A stretch of DNA of 64,000 bases from positions 1-64,000 of the forward strand of contig CAJTXH010000001.1 in the NCBI GenBank assembly GCA_910580005.1. The letters run 5' to 3'. Under the pieces are notes generated by a model. The model was not told where the DNA came from, made no database searches, and saw only the letters and a list, made by a program, of their open reading frames with translations. The DNA comes from an uncultured Lachnospiraceae bacterium (GTDB taxonomy: Bacteria; Bacillota; Clostridia; Lachnospirales; Lachnospiraceae). A program made the position numbers and the translations under genes. Of the stretch, positions 11,467 through 21,103 are shown piece by piece (position 1 is the first letter of the stretch; the number at the start of each line of letters is the position of its first letter).

Positions 11467-11601
11467 ATGAAGATGACATTCCAGCCTAAGAAAAAGTCCA
11501 GAAAAAGAGTTCATGGATTTAGAAAAAGAATGCGTACAGCTAATGGCAGAAAAGTTTTATCTAACAGGAGAGCAAAAGGAAGACATAAGTTATCCGCATA
11601 G
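11467..11601 (+). CDS. rpmH: 50S ribosomal protein L34
   Basis: This 44-residue, highly basic protein starts [18 protein letters not shown] and ends KGRHKLSA, the classic L34 pattern. It belongs to the large ribosomal subunit near the exit tunnel. A very strong AAGGAGGTG lies nine bases upstream of the ATG. It is the first gene right of oriC and precedes rnpA, as in nearly all bacteria. Confidence 0.98.
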   Translation: MKMTFQPKKKSRKRVHGFRKRMRTANGRKVLSNRRAKGRHKLSA

Positions 11602-11664
11602 GTCGCAGTTATGTGGCCTTTTCTTCTATAGTAAAAGTCCCGCTTTAGCGGCAGAGGGATTATT

Positions 11665-11997
11665 GTGTTTGTATCAATTAGAAAGAATTATGAATTTTTG
11701 AATGTATATCACCATGGTAAATCCTATGCTAATAAGTACCTGGTTATGTATATATTAGATAACCATTTGCCTGTTAATAGATTTGGTATTACTGTCAGTA
11801 AAAAAGTTGGGAATAGTGTTATTAGGCATAGGGTGACCAGGTTGATAAGAGAAAGTATCAGATTGAATGAAAAACAGTTCGCCATAGGTTATGACATTGT
11901 TATAGTAGCCAGGAATACAGCCAGAGGTAAAGTGTATAAAGATATTGAAAGTGCAGTCTTGCATCTTGGCAGGATTCATAAGATTGTAAAGAAATAA
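11665..11997 (+). CDS. rnpA: Ribonuclease P protein component
   Basis: This 110-residue basic protein assists the RNase P RNA in trimming tRNA 5' leaders. The family motif appears as [19 protein letters not shown], followed by RLIRE. The start is GTG at 11665, with GAGGG seven bases upstream. It lies 63 bases after rpmH and 7 bases before yidD, in one operon. Confidence 0.96.
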   Translation: MFVSIRKNYEFLNVYHHGKSYANKYLVMYILDNHLPVNRFGITVSKKVGNSVIRHRVTRLIRESIRLNEKQFAIGYDIVIVARNTARGKVYKDIESAVLHLGRIHKIVKK

Positions 11998-12004
11998 GGT
12001 AATT

Positions 12005-12217
12005 ATGAAAAAAATAATGGTGTTTATTATAAATTTATATCAGAAATTTTTATCTCCCTTAAAAGGAAGACCTGCGTGTATTTATACACCTACTTGTTCA
12101 CAGTATGCCATAGAGGCACTTGAGAAGTATGGTTTTTTCAAGGGGAGTTTTTTAGCTGTAAGGCGTATTTTAAGATGTCACCCTTTTGCAAGGGGCGGTT
12201 ATGACCCAGTACCATAA
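12005..12217 (+). CDS. yidD: Membrane protein insertion efficiency factor YidD
   Basis: This 70-residue protein has an amphipathic N-terminal helix and the family core [19 protein letters not shown], followed by [14 protein letters not shown]. In other bacteria it sits at the inner face of the membrane and helps YidC-dependent insertion. The conserved cysteines and the length are typical. Its place between rnpA and yidC supports the call. Confidence 0.96.
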   Translation: MKKIMVFIINLYQKFLSPLKGRPACIYTPTCSQYAIEALEKYGFFKGSFLAVRRILRCHPFARGGYDPVP

Positions 12218-12254
12218 CTGTTGCTTTTAGATGGCGCAGGAGGACTTTAGAACT

Positions 12255-13520
12255 ATGAATGTGATTTTGACAACATACCAGGGTGCAATATTAGGGCCTG
12301 TTGCGAAAGTGTTAGGGTATATTTTACAAGCATTGTATTCCTTGTTATCAAATTTTGGAATTGAGAATACAGGTATATGTATTATACTTTTTACTTTTAT
12401 AGTAAATGCATTAATGCTTCCAATGCAGATTAAACAGCAGAAATTTTCAAAAATGTCTGCAATTATGAATCCTGAAATACAGGAAATACAGAAGAAATAT
12501 AAGAATAAAAAAGACCAGGAGTCACAACAAAAGATGTCATTAGAAACACAGGCTGTATACCAGAAATATGGTGTAAGTCCTGCAAGTGGCTGTCTTCCAA
12601 TGCTGATAACGTTTCCGATTTTATTTGCATTATACAGGGTTATTTATAATATACCTGCATATGTTCCACAGATATATGATATTTACAGCGGGCTTGCAGA
12701 ACAGATACAGGCAGCAGGTATTACAGTTGAACAGCTTTCTGATATGGTTATGGCTAAGACTTATGTTATTACTGATGCAGTCCGGTCAGCAACAGAAAGC
12801 AATGATTTAAGTTATTATGTAGATGTTCTTGGACAGTTTAATGAATTAGCCTGGAAAGAACTTATGAAAAGTTATCCTGATTTGGAAAGTGTTATTACAA
12901 ATGTATCAAATACATCAAAACACATTAATTCATTTTTAGGGTTAAATATTGCTGATAATCCAGGTATTAAAAGCGTAAGTATAATAATACCTGTACTTTC
13001 TGTTATAACACAGATTTTAAGTATTAAAATAAGTATGGCTGGCACTAAAGATACAATGAACCAAAATAATAATCCTACAGCAGCATCAATGAAAATGATG
13101 AATAATGTAATGCCTATTATAACTGGTCTTATGTGCTTTATGTTCCCTATAGGTGTGGGCATATACTGGATTGCAGGTAATATATTCAGGATTTTCCAGT
13201 CACTAGGAATAAATCTGTATTTTAAAAATATGGATATGGATGCAGAACTTGAAAAAAATATTGAAAAAGCAAAAAGACGCTATGAAAAGATGGGTGTTGA
13301 CCCTAATAAAGCAATGCAGGAAATTGCCAAGAAAAGGACAAGTACAATTAGTACAAATACAACAGATAGTAAAAATACAAAGGGTGATATTAGTAAGAAT
13401 GTTAATAGTGTAAAGAATAGTAAAAGTAATTATAAAACAGGCGGTAATAAAAAATATAAAGAGGGAAGCATTGCTTCATATGCTAATATGATGGCAAGGG
13501 ATTCAAATGATAAAAATTAA
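12255..13520 (+). CDS. yidC: Membrane protein insertase YidC/SpoIIIJ family
   Basis: This 421-residue polytopic protein inserts and folds membrane proteins. The conserved core starts near LFTFIVNALMLPMQIKQQKF and continues with KYGVSPASGCLPMLITFPI. An unusually long loop separates the core transmembrane segments. I use the ATG at 12255 because AGGAGG lies eleven bases before it; the ATG at 12231 has no such site. The C-terminal 60 residues are a hydrophilic Asn/Lys/Ser/Thr-rich tail, probably cytoplasmic and perhaps ribosome- or RNA-binding. No lipobox is seen at the start, unlike Bacillus SpoIIIJ. Confidence 0.95.
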   Translation: MNVILTTYQGAILGPVAKVLGYILQALYSLLSNFGIENTGICIILFTFIVNALMLPMQIKQQKFSKMSAIMNPEIQEIQKKYKNKKDQESQQKMSLETQAVYQKYGVSPASGCLPMLITFPILFALYRVIYNIPAYVPQIYDIYSGLAEQIQAAGITVEQLSDMVMAKTYVITDAVRSATESNDLSYYVDVLGQFNELAWKELMKSYPDLESVITNVSNTSKHINSFLGLNIADNPGIKSVSIIIPVLSVITQILSIKISMAGTKDTMNQNNNPTAASMKMMNNVMPIITGLMCFMFPIGVGIYWIAGNIFRIFQSLGINLYFKNMDMDAELEKNIEKAKRRYEKMGVDPNKAMQEIAKKRTSTISTNTTDSKNTKGDISKNVNSVKNSKSNYKTGGNKKYKEGSIASYANMMARDSNDKN

Positions 13521-13567
13521 TTGGAAAAGATAGGATTTTTTGTTTATTGGACAGAATGGAGGAGATT

Positions 13568-14380
13568 ATGTCTGAGTGGAAGGAATTTACAGCAAAAACT
13601 GTTGATGAAGCTTTGACTAATGCATTGGTGCAGCTTGAAACTACCAGTGATAAGGTTGAATATGAAATTATAGAAAAAGAAAGTCCTGGAATACTCGGGC
13701 TTTTCAGTAAGCCAGCAAAAATACGTGTAAAAGTTAAACTTGATATTAAAGATATTGCTGTTGCTTTTCTTAACAAAGTTTTTGATGCAATGGATTTAGT
13801 AGTTGATATAAAACTGGATTATAATGAACTGGAAAACCAGATGAATGTAGACCTCAGTGGTGATGAAATGGGTATTCTTATTGGAAAGAGGGGGGCAACG
13901 CTTGATTCATTACAATATCTTTTAAGCCTTGTTATTAATAAGAATACAGAAAATTATGTTAAAGTTAAGCTTGACACAGAAAATTACCGTGAAAGAAGAA
14001 AGGAAACTCTTGAAAACCTTGCAAGAAATCTTGCACATAAGGTTAAACGAATACACCGTCCAGTATATCTTGAACCAATGAATCCATACGAACGGAGGGT
14101 TATACATTCTGCATTACAGAAGGATAAGTATGTTGAAACCCATAGTGAAGGTGATGAGCCGTACCGTAAAGTTGTAATTACATTAAAACCTGGTGTTGAT
14201 ATAGGGTATGAGCGTAAGGGAAAATACCAGTATGGCAACAGATATAATGGCAACAGTAGAGGAAATTACCGTAAGAGAGGTAATGATTACTACAATAATA
14301 AGAGAAATTATAATAACAGGAATGAAGAAAACCTGGACAGTAGCATATATAATGAAAAAGCAGAAGAAGAGAATGGATAA
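13568..14380 (+). CDS. jag: RNA-binding protein Jag/KhpB
   Basis: This 270-residue protein has the three usual parts: a Jag-N domain (residues 1-55, with ESPGILGLF), a KH domain (GILIGKRGATLDSLQYL) and an R3H domain (PMNPYERRVIHSAL). Such proteins bind RNA and affect cell elongation and division in Gram-positives. The start is set by GGAGG five bases before the ATG. After about residue 220 comes a Tyr/Asn/Arg/Gly-rich low-complexity tail that many homologues lack. It follows yidC by 47 bases. Confidence 0.95.
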   Translation: MSEWKEFTAKTVDEALTNALVQLETTSDKVEYEIIEKESPGILGLFSKPAKIRVKVKLDIKDIAVAFLNKVFDAMDLVVDIKLDYNELENQMNVDLSGDEMGILIGKRGATLDSLQYLLSLVINKNTENYVKVKLDTENYRERRKETLENLARNLAHKVKRIHRPVYLEPMNPYERRVIHSALQKDKYVETHSEGDEPYRKVVITLKPGVDIGYERKGKYQYGNRYNGNSRGNYRKRGNDYYNNKRNYNNRNEENLDSSIYNEKAEEENG

Positions 14381-14415
14381 GTTTTACTATTTACAGGTAT
14401 GTTGTTTATAGTAAA

Positions 14416-14440
14416 GGGGCTGGTTACAGCCTCTTTTTTT
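14416..14440 (+). terminator. Intrinsic terminator after jag
   Basis: A 7-bp stem GGGGCTG/CAGCCTC (one G-U pair) with a GTTA loop is followed by seven T residues. It separates the rpmH-jag operon from mnmE. Confidence 0.8.
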
Positions 14441-14466
14441 GAATTAAAAGAAAGGCGTAATGTTTT

Positions 14467-15885
14467 ATGTATAATAATACTATTGCAGGAATTGCAAGCG
14501 GGATGGGCGGAGGAATAGGAATAATACGTATTAGTGGAGACAAAGCGTTAGAAGCTGCAGGAAAAATTTTCCGGACTAAAAGTTTTATAGATAAGAAACT
14601 TGGAAAAGTTAAAAAAGATATTGAATGGAATTTTAATTATTTTAATAATAAAAAAACACATACAATAAATTATGGCTTTATTACAGATGGTGATGATATT
14701 GTAGATGAGGTTATGGTACTTTTAATGAAAGCACCTAACAGTTATACTAAAGAAGATGTGGTAGAAATTGATGCACATGGAGGACCTTTTGTTGTAAGAA
14801 ATATATTAGAATTATTATTTAAAAATGGCGTTAAGCCAGCAGAACCAGGTGAATTTACAAAAAGGGCATTTTTAAATGGAAGAATAGATTTATCACAAGC
14901 AGAAGCGGTTATGAAAATAATATCTTCCAAAAGCAGTTTTGCTTTAAATAGTGCAGTTAAGCAGTTAGAGGGAAGTGTATCAGTATATATTGGGGAAATA
15001 AGGCAGGGAATACTAAGAAATATAAGCCAGATAGAAGCAGCACTTGATGACCCTGAACATTATGATTTAGATAAATATACAGACAGCATATTAAAAGATA
15101 TGGAAGAGGAGATTAATAAATTACAGGGATTGCTGGAACGTTTTAATGATGGGCGGATTAAATCAGAGGGAATTAATACAGTTATTGCAGGAAAGCCAAA
15201 TGCAGGAAAATCTTCTCTCATGAATCTCCTGTTAGATGAAGAAAGGGCAATAGTTACAAATGTTGCTGGAACGACACGTGATATAATAGAAGAAACTGTT
15301 TATCTTGATAATATTGTTTTAAACCTGGCAGATACAGCTGGAATACATGAAACTGATGATATTGTAGAAAATGCTGGTGTTGGCAAAGCAATAGATTATC
15401 TTGGAAATGCTGATTTTGTGATTTATGTTGTTGATTCTAGTGTTCCGCTTGATGAAGCAGATTTACAGATTATAGAATTGCTTAAAGGAAAAAGGGGAGT
15501 AGTATTAATGAATAAATCAGATTTAGAGGTAAAATTAACAGAGGAAGAAATAAAGTCAAAACTAGACTGGGATTGTATTGTATTTTCTAATGAAACAAAA
15601 CGAGGACTGGACAAATTAAGTGAATATATTAAAAATTCATTTTTAAATGGAGATATTACATTTAATGACCAGGTGTACTTAACAGATATACGCCATAAAG
15701 AAGCTGTAGAAGATGCAGTTTCCAGTCTTATGCAGGCAGTTGGTACAATGAAAGCAGGTTTACCGGAAGATTTTGTTACTATAGATATGATGGATGCATA
15801 TATAAAACTTGGACTTATAAATGGGGAAACTGCTTCAGAAGATTTAGTAAATAAGATATTTAAAGAATTCTGTATGGGCAAATAG
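14467..15885 (+). CDS. mnmE: tRNA uridine-5-carboxymethylaminomethyl(34) synthesis GTPase MnmE
   Basis: This 472-residue GTPase works with MnmG to modify U34 of several tRNAs. The N-terminal folate-binding domain begins TIAGIASGMGGGIGIIRISG. The inserted G domain has GKPNAGKSS, DTAGIHET and NKSD. The C-terminus FCMGK is the conserved [F]C[I/L/M]GK end with its catalytic cysteine. The length is typical. mnmG follows in the usual order. Confidence 0.98.
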   Translation: MYNNTIAGIASGMGGGIGIIRISGDKALEAAGKIFRTKSFIDKKLGKVKKDIEWNFNYFNNKKTHTINYGFITDGDDIVDEVMVLLMKAPNSYTKEDVVEIDAHGGPFVVRNILELLFKNGVKPAEPGEFTKRAFLNGRIDLSQAEAVMKIISSKSSFALNSAVKQLEGSVSVYIGEIRQGILRNISQIEAALDDPEHYDLDKYTDSILKDMEEEINKLQGLLERFNDGRIKSEGINTVIAGKPNAGKSSLMNLLLDEERAIVTNVAGTTRDIIEETVYLDNIVLNLADTAGIHETDDIVENAGVGKAIDYLGNADFVIYVVDSSVPLDEADLQIIELLKGKRGVVLMNKSDLEVKLTEEEIKSKLDWDCIVFSNETKRGLDKLSEYIKNSFLNGDITFNDQVYLTDIRHKEAVEDAVSSLMQAVGTMKAGLPEDFVTIDMMDAYIKLGLINGETASEDLVNKIFKEFCMGK

Positions 15886-15918
15886 AGTAATGTTAATTTC
15901 AGATTGGAGGTTAAAAAT

Positions 15919-17808
15919 ATGTCTTATACATATGAACCGTATGATGTTGTTGTCATTGGTGCAGGACATGCAGGATGCGAAGCGGCATTGGCAACAGCAA
16001 GGCTTGGTTTGAAAACTTTAGTTTTCACTATTAGTATAGACAGCATTGCAATGATGCCATGTAATCCTAATGTTGGTGGGAGTTCAAAGGGACATCTTGT
16101 ACGTGAAGTAGATGCACTGGGTGGGGAGATGGGAAAAAATATTGACAAGACTTTTATCCAGACAAAAATGCTTAATTTGTCTAAAGGCCCAGCAGTACAT
16201 TCATTAAGGGCACAGGCAGATAAAAAAGATTACAGCAGGGCAATGAGAAGAGTTTTAGAAAATACAGATAACCTTGTTATAAAACAGGGAGAGATTTCAG
16301 AAGTAATTGTACAGAATGGCAGGGTTACAGGAGTACGTACTGTTTCGGATGCAGTTTATCCTTGTAAAGCAGCAATAATGTGTACTGGAACTTATCTTAA
16401 AGCCAGATGCATATATGGTGATGTAAGCCAGCATACTGGTCCAAATGGGCTTGCCGCCGCAAATCATCTGACAGCATGTCTTATAAAACTTGGTATAGAT
16501 GTAAGAAGATTTAAAACAGGCACTCCTGCAAGAATTGATAAAAGGACAATTGATTTTTCTAAAATGTCAGAACAGAAAGGCGACAGTAATATTGTACCTT
16601 TTTCATTTACAAATACACCAGAAGAACTAGAACGTGAACAGGTTTCTTGCTGGCTGACTTATACTAATAGTGAAACGCATAAAATAATAATGGATAATAT
16701 AGACAGGTCTCCGTTATATTCAGGAAATATAAAAGGTACAGGTCCAAGATACTGTCCGTCTATTGAGGATAAAGTAGTAAGATTTGCTGATAAAGAAAGA
16801 CACCAGGTTTTTATTGAACCGGAGGGAAATTATACTAATGAAATGTATGTAGGTGGAATGTCAAGTTCACTTCCAGAAGATGTACAGTACAGGATGTACC
16901 ATTCAGTGCCAGGGCTTGAAAATGCTACTATAGTTAGAAATGCTTATGCTATAGAATATGACTGTATTAATCCTGTACAGTTAAAGGCCACTCTTGAGTT
17001 TAAAAAAATCAGTGGGTTTTATAGTGCAGGGCAGTCAAATGGAAGTTCAGGATATGAAGAAGCCGCTGCACAGGGAATAATTGCTGGAATTAATGCTGCT
17101 ATGAAAATTCTTGGAAGAGAGGAAGTAGTATTGGACAGGTCACAGGCTTATATAGGTGTGCTTATAGATGACCTTATAACAAAAGGTACAAATGAACCAT
17201 ACCGGATGATGACTTCAAGAGCAGAATACAGGCTGCTTTTAAGGCAGGATAATGCAGATTTGCGCCTTACTAAAATTGGGTATAAAATTGGGCTTGTTAA
17301 TATTAGCAGGTATAACAAATTATTAGAAAAAGAAAGGCTTATAAAACAAGAAACAGAAAGAATTAAAAACCTGAATATAGGATTAAAAGATGATATACAA
17401 AAGATACTTGATGAAAATGGCAGTACATTATTACAATCAGGGGTGACAATGGCGGAGCTTATAAAAAGACCAGAACTTTCATATGAAAAATTAGAACCAG
17501 TTGATAAAGACAGGCCGGAACTTCCTGCCGATGTAAAAGAACAGGTAAATATTGCTGTTAAATATGAAGGATATATTGACAGGCAATTAAGACAGGTTGA
17601 ACAATTTAAAAAACTTGAAAATAAAAAAATTCCGACGGATATTAATTATGATGAAGTATACAGCCTTAGATTAGAAGCATTACAAAAGTTAAAAGAATTA
17701 AGACCAGCTTCAGTTGGACAAGCTTCAAGAATTTCTGGTGTATCACCGGCTGATATTTCTGTTTTATTAGTATATCTTGAAAAAACTAGGATTGGAGAAA
17801 TATATTGA
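15919..17808 (+). CDS. mnmG: tRNA uridine-5-carboxymethylaminomethyl(34) synthesis enzyme MnmG
   Basis: This 629-residue FAD enzyme is the partner of MnmE in wobble-uridine modification. The dinucleotide-binding motif [10 protein letters not shown] is at the start and the conserved GTPARID and [11 protein letters not shown] segments follow. I use the ATG at 15919 because GGAGG lies just upstream; a TTG five codons earlier would itself overlap that site. The gene overlaps rsmG by four bases. Confidence 0.98.
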   Translation: MSYTYEPYDVVVIGAGHAGCEAALATARLGLKTLVFTISIDSIAMMPCNPNVGGSSKGHLVREVDALGGEMGKNIDKTFIQTKMLNLSKGPAVHSLRAQADKKDYSRAMRRVLENTDNLVIKQGEISEVIVQNGRVTGVRTVSDAVYPCKAAIMCTGTYLKARCIYGDVSQHTGPNGLAAANHLTACLIKLGIDVRRFKTGTPARIDKRTIDFSKMSEQKGDSNIVPFSFTNTPEELEREQVSCWLTYTNSETHKIIMDNIDRSPLYSGNIKGTGPRYCPSIEDKVVRFADKERHQVFIEPEGNYTNEMYVGGMSSSLPEDVQYRMYHSVPGLENATIVRNAYAIEYDCINPVQLKATLEFKKISGFYSAGQSNGSSGYEEAAAQGIIAGINAAMKILGREEVVLDRSQAYIGVLIDDLITKGTNEPYRMMTSRAEYRLLLRQDNADLRLTKIGYKIGLVNISRYNKLLEKERLIKQETERIKNLNIGLKDDIQKILDENGSTLLQSGVTMAELIKRPELSYEKLEPVDKDRPELPADVKEQVNIAVKYEGYIDRQLRQVEQFKKLENKKIPTDINYDEVYSLRLEALQKLKELRPASVGQASRISGVSPADISVLLVYLEKTRIGEIY

Positions 17809-18512
17809 AAGAATTATTATATAATATTGCCAAAAAAGCTGGAATAAATTTAAGTGATATACAACTTGAAAAATTCCAGATATATTATGAATTGTTAATT
17901 GAGACGAATAAAGTGATGAATCTTACAGCTATAACGGAAGAACATGATGTAATAAATAAACATTTTATAGATAGCATTACATTAGGAAAGTATATTAGTT
18001 TAAACGGTGGGAGAGTAATAGATGTTGGTACTGGTGCAGGATTTCCAGGAATACCATTAGCAATAATAAATAGTGATATACATTTTACGTTAATAGATTC
18101 TCTTAATAAACGCATAAATTTTATTAATACAGTTATAGATAGATGCCAGTTAAGTAATATAGATACAGTGCATAGCCGTGCAGAGGATTTAGGACATAAT
18201 GATAAATATAGGGAGAAATATGATTTCTGTGTATCAAGGGCTGTAGCCAATATGTCTGTTTTACTTGAATATTGTATACCGTTTATAAAGACTGGTGGAA
18301 AGTTTATTTCATATAAAGCAGGGAATACAGAGGATGAAGTAAAACAGTCAGCTAGTGCCCAGCAGAAGCTTGGATGTAAATTTATACAATTATATAGTTT
18401 TAAATTACCAGGTACAGATATTCTAAGAAAACTATATGTATTTGAAAAATATAGAAAACTTGGGAAATCTTATCCAAGACAGGCAGGCAAACCTAAAAAA
18501 AATCCTTTGTGA
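17805..18512 (+). CDS. rsmG: 16S rRNA (guanine(527)-N7)-methyltransferase RsmG
   Basis: This 235-residue SAM-dependent enzyme methylates G527 of 16S rRNA. The SAM motif is [17 protein letters not shown] and the later CVSRAVANM matches the family. It starts at TTG, overlapping the mnmG stop by four bases, which suggests translational coupling; GGAG lies five bases upstream. A terminator and the first parS site follow directly. Confidence 0.97.
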   Translation: MKELLYNIAKKAGINLSDIQLEKFQIYYELLIETNKVMNLTAITEEHDVINKHFIDSITLGKYISLNGGRVIDVGTGAGFPGIPLAIINSDIHFTLIDSLNKRINFINTVIDRCQLSNIDTVHSRAEDLGHNDKYREKYDFCVSRAVANMSVLLEYCIPFIKTGGKFISYKAGNTEDEVKQSASAQQKLGCKFIQLYSFKLPGTDILRKLYVFEKYRKLGKSYPRQAGKPKKNPL

Positions 18513-18520
18513 AACAAAAA

Positions 18521-18536
18521 TGTTTCACGTGAAACA
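18521..18536. promoter_or_regulatory. parS centromere site 1
   Basis: TGTTTCACGTGAAACA is a perfect 16-base palindrome identical to the Bacillus parS consensus bound by ParB. It lies eight bases after the rsmG stop and inside a longer 26-base AT-extended palindrome. Confidence 0.97.
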
Positions 18537-18576
18537 TTTTTGATATTTGTAAAACATATTTACAAACAGAACAATT

Positions 18577-18601
18577 AAAATCCCACTATGTGGGATTTTT
18601 T
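18577..18601 (+). terminator. Intrinsic terminator of the mnmE-mnmG-rsmG operon
   Basis: A 10-bp stem (AAAATCCCAC / GTGGGATTTT) with a TAT loop runs into six T residues. It ends the operon before parA. Confidence 0.85.
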
Positions 18602-18683
18602 GTTTTAAAAAATTTATAATTTTTCTATGGAAGCTGGGTAGCTATAGTGATATAATTAAATAAGAATTACTATATTATATAAA

Positions 18684-18699
18684 TGTTTCACGTGAAACA
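18684..18699. promoter_or_regulatory. parS centromere site 2
   Basis: This is a second perfect TGTTTCACGTGAAACA, 163 bases from the first and 19 bases upstream of the parA start. It lies in the parA leader, so ParB bound here could also repress parA-parB. Confidence 0.97.
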
Positions 18700-18718
18700 T
18701 TGTGAAAGGATAAAAAAT

Positions 18719-19492
18719 ATGAGTAGAGTAATAGCGGTATCTAATCAAAAAGGTGGCGTTGGTAAAACAACCACTGCTATTAATTTATCAGCGTGTTTAG
18801 CTGAGAGAGGAAAAAAAGTACTTGTTATTGATATGGATCCACAAGGTAATACAACAAGTGGGCTTGGAATTAATAAGGAAAAAATTGAACATACAAGTTA
18901 TGAAATTCTTTTGGAAGAAATAGGAATTGAAGAAGCAATTACTCCATCAGTAGTAAAAGATTTAGCAGTAATTCCATCTGAAAGAGGACTTGTAGGTGTG
19001 GATGTTGAATTGATTGGCAAAAATAACAGGGAGTATATTTTAAAGAACCAGGTTGATAAAATCAGAAATAAGTATGATTTTATTCTGATAGATTGCCCTC
19101 CTTCATTAAATACTTTAACTGTCAATGCCATGACAACTGCTGATACAGTATTAGTTCCAATACAGTGTGAATACTATGCCCTTGAGGGTCTAAGTGAGCT
19201 TATGTATACTATAGAGCTTGTCAAGAAAAGGTTAAATTCAAAACTTGAAATCGAAGGTGTTGTATTTACTATGTATGATGCAAGGACTTGCCTTTCTTTA
19301 CAGGTAGTTGAAAATGTAAAGGATAACCTCCATCAAAATATTTATAAAAGTATAATACCAAGAAATGTAAGGCTTGCAGAAGCACCTAGCCACGGACTGC
19401 CAATTAATATTTATGAGCCTAAGTCTTCAGGGGCAGAGGGGTATAGGGCCTTGGCTGAAGAGGTTATTGAAAGGGGCAATGAATTAGAATAG
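18719..19492 (+). CDS. parA: Chromosome partitioning ATPase ParA/Soj
   Basis: This 257-residue Walker-type ATPase works with ParB and parS in origin segregation, and in Bacillus it also regulates DnaA. The deviant Walker A KGGVGKTT is at residues 11-18, and DMDPQGN and DCPPSL follow. I use the ATG at 18719 (MSRVIAVSNQKGG), which has AAGGA eight bases upstream. An upstream in-frame ATG lies inside parS and would add a spurious MFHVKH leader. parB follows 40 bases on. Confidence 0.97.
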   Translation: MSRVIAVSNQKGGVGKTTTAINLSACLAERGKKVLVIDMDPQGNTTSGLGINKEKIEHTSYEILLEEIGIEEAITPSVVKDLAVIPSERGLVGVDVELIGKNNREYILKNQVDKIRNKYDFILIDCPPSLNTLTVNAMTTADTVLVPIQCEYYALEGLSELMYTIELVKKRLNSKLEIEGVVFTMYDARTCLSLQVVENVKDNLHQNIYKSIIPRNVRLAEAPSHGLPINIYEPKSSGAEGYRALAEEVIERGNELE

Positions 19493-19532
19493 CGGTAAAG
19501 TTAATATATGCAACGCAGAAATGAGGTAAATT

Positions 19533-20471
19533 ATGTCTAAAAGAGGATTGGGGAAAGGTCTTGATGCATTAATTCCAGAAACGGAAAATAGTGCAAAAAA
19601 AAGTTCAGATGTAAATGAGCAAGAACAGGTTAAAGAAGTAGTAAAGGAAGTTGTTAAAGAAATTATAAAGGAAGTAGAAACAGTAGATATAAATAAAATA
19701 GAGCCTAATACTAACCAGCCAAGAAAAGCTTTTGATGAAGATTCTATGCAGGAACTTGCTGACTCAATAAGGCAGCATGGGCTTATTGAACCACTAATTG
19801 TTAAAAAAGTTAATGAAGATTTTTATAGCATAATAGCAGGTGAAAGAAGATGGCGGGCAGCAAGAATGGCTGGGTTAAAAGATATACCTGTAATTGAAAA
19901 AGATTATAACAGCCAGCAGATAATGGAAATAGCTTTAATAGAAAATTTACAGCGTGAGGATTTAAATCCTATTGAAGAAGCAGAAGCTTTTAAAAGACTC
20001 ATTGATGAATTTCATCTTAAGCAGGATGAAGTGGCAGAAAAAGTATGTAAAAGCAGAGTTGCAGTTACAAATTCATTACGTTTGTTAAAACTTGACAGCA
20101 GGGTAAGAGAAATGATAATAGAAGATAAAATCAAAAGTGGACATGCCAGGTCATTGTTAGCTATTGAAGATGGTAATGAACAATATAATGCTGCTATAAA
20201 AGTATTTGATGAAAAATTAAGTGTGCGTGAAACAGAACGCTTAGTTAAGATGATTATTAATGCAAAGGAAGAAAAGAAAAAGGCAGAGCCAGAGGAGGAG
20301 AATAAACAGGAAGAATTAATATTTAAGAAATATGAAGAAAAATTAAAACTTGTAATGGGTACAAAAGTAAATATAAACCGTAAGTCAGGTGGAAAGGGAA
20401 AAATAGAAATTGAATATTATTCTCCTGATGAATTTGAAAGATTAATTGAAATTATGTCAAATATTAATTAA
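19533..20471 (+). CDS. parB: Chromosome partitioning protein ParB/Spo0J
   Basis: This 312-residue CTP-dependent clamp loads at parS and spreads along DNA. The CTP-binding motif GERRWRAARMAGL lies in the N-terminal domain, and the helix-turn-helix around DEVAEKVCKSRVAVTNSLRLL binds parS. Before the ParB fold is a charged, repetitive segment rich in VKEVV/IKEV units (residues 30-50), probably a coiled or extended linker to ParA. Two matching parS sites are within 1 kb. Confidence 0.97.
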   Translation: MSKRGLGKGLDALIPETENSAKKSSDVNEQEQVKEVVKEVVKEIIKEVETVDINKIEPNTNQPRKAFDEDSMQELADSIRQHGLIEPLIVKKVNEDFYSIIAGERRWRAARMAGLKDIPVIEKDYNSQQIMEIALIENLQREDLNPIEEAEAFKRLIDEFHLKQDEVAEKVCKSRVAVTNSLRLLKLDSRVREMIIEDKIKSGHARSLLAIEDGNEQYNAAIKVFDEKLSVRETERLVKMIINAKEEKKKAEPEEENKQEELIFKKYEEKLKLVMGTKVNINRKSGGKGKIEIEYYSPDEFERLIEIMSNIN

Positions 20472-20517
20472 TAAATTGTACATAATATTAACAGAAGAAA
20501 GGCTGGCGTAGATAAAT

Positions 20518-21051
20518 ATGGAGTTACTAAATTCATTTGGAATTGATATTGGATATGCAATTATAGGAATGGCAGTTATAAATTTGTTTCTTTTTATACT
20601 AGTTATAATAAGTATGGTGAAAATCCGTAGTATGCGTGTGAGATATAACCAGTTTATGGAAGGGGAGGATGGTAAAAATCTTGAAAAGGCACTATTAGAT
20701 AAATTTGAGGCTATTGATATGTTAAATAATAATGTAAGTGATATTAGCATACAAATTAAAGAAATAAATAAAATTCTTGCAACAACATATAAGAAAATTG
20801 CCTTAGTAAAGTATGATGCATTCCAGGAAATTGGAGGCAAGTTAAGTTTTGTTTTAGTTATGCTTACTTCAGAAGACAACGGATTTATTTTAAATTCTAT
20901 GCATAGTTCGAGAGAGGGATGTTATACTTATGCAAAAGAGGTAATAAATGGCGAAACATTTGTTACTTTGTCAGAAGAAGAACAACAGGCACTTAATGAA
21001 GCGAAACAGAATGTAGGAATAAGCAAAATTAAAGACAGAGTAGAAGTGTAA
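20518..21051 (+). CDS. DUF4446 family membrane protein
   Basis: This 177-residue protein has one N-terminal transmembrane segment (about residues 13-33), a helical region predicted to be coiled, and a compact C-terminal domain with AFQEIGGKLSFVLVML. This pattern matches DUF4446 proteins, which commonly follow parB in Clostridia. No function is established. It lies 46 bases after parB on the same strand, so it is probably part of the parAB transcript and may link the segregation proteins to the membrane; that link is only inference. Confidence 0.85.
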   Translation: MELLNSFGIDIGYAIIGMAVINLFLFILVIISMVKIRSMRVRYNQFMEGEDGKNLEKALLDKFEAIDMLNNNVSDISIQIKEINKILATTYKKIALVKYDAFQEIGGKLSFVLVMLTSEDNGFILNSMHSSREGCYTYAKEVINGETFVTLSEEEQQALNEAKQNVGISKIKDRVEV

Positions 21052-21060
21052 AAGTAAAAG

Positions 21061-21096
21061 ACAAGCCTGCAGCTTAAATAATTGCAGGCTTGTTTG
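21061..21096. terminator. Bidirectional terminator between DUF4446 gene and alarmone synthetase gene
   Basis: An 11-bp perfect stem (ACAAGCCTGCA / TGCAGGCTTGT) with an 11-base loop lies between two convergent genes. T-rich sequence follows on the plus strand. Confidence 0.8.
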
Positions 21097-21103
21097 TATA
21101 TTT

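Noticed and set aside
18683..18718. Extended ParA N-terminus beginning MFHVKH
   Set aside because: The ATG lies inside the parS palindrome and has no ribosome binding site. The ATG at 18719 has AAGGA at proper spacing and gives the usual ParA start.
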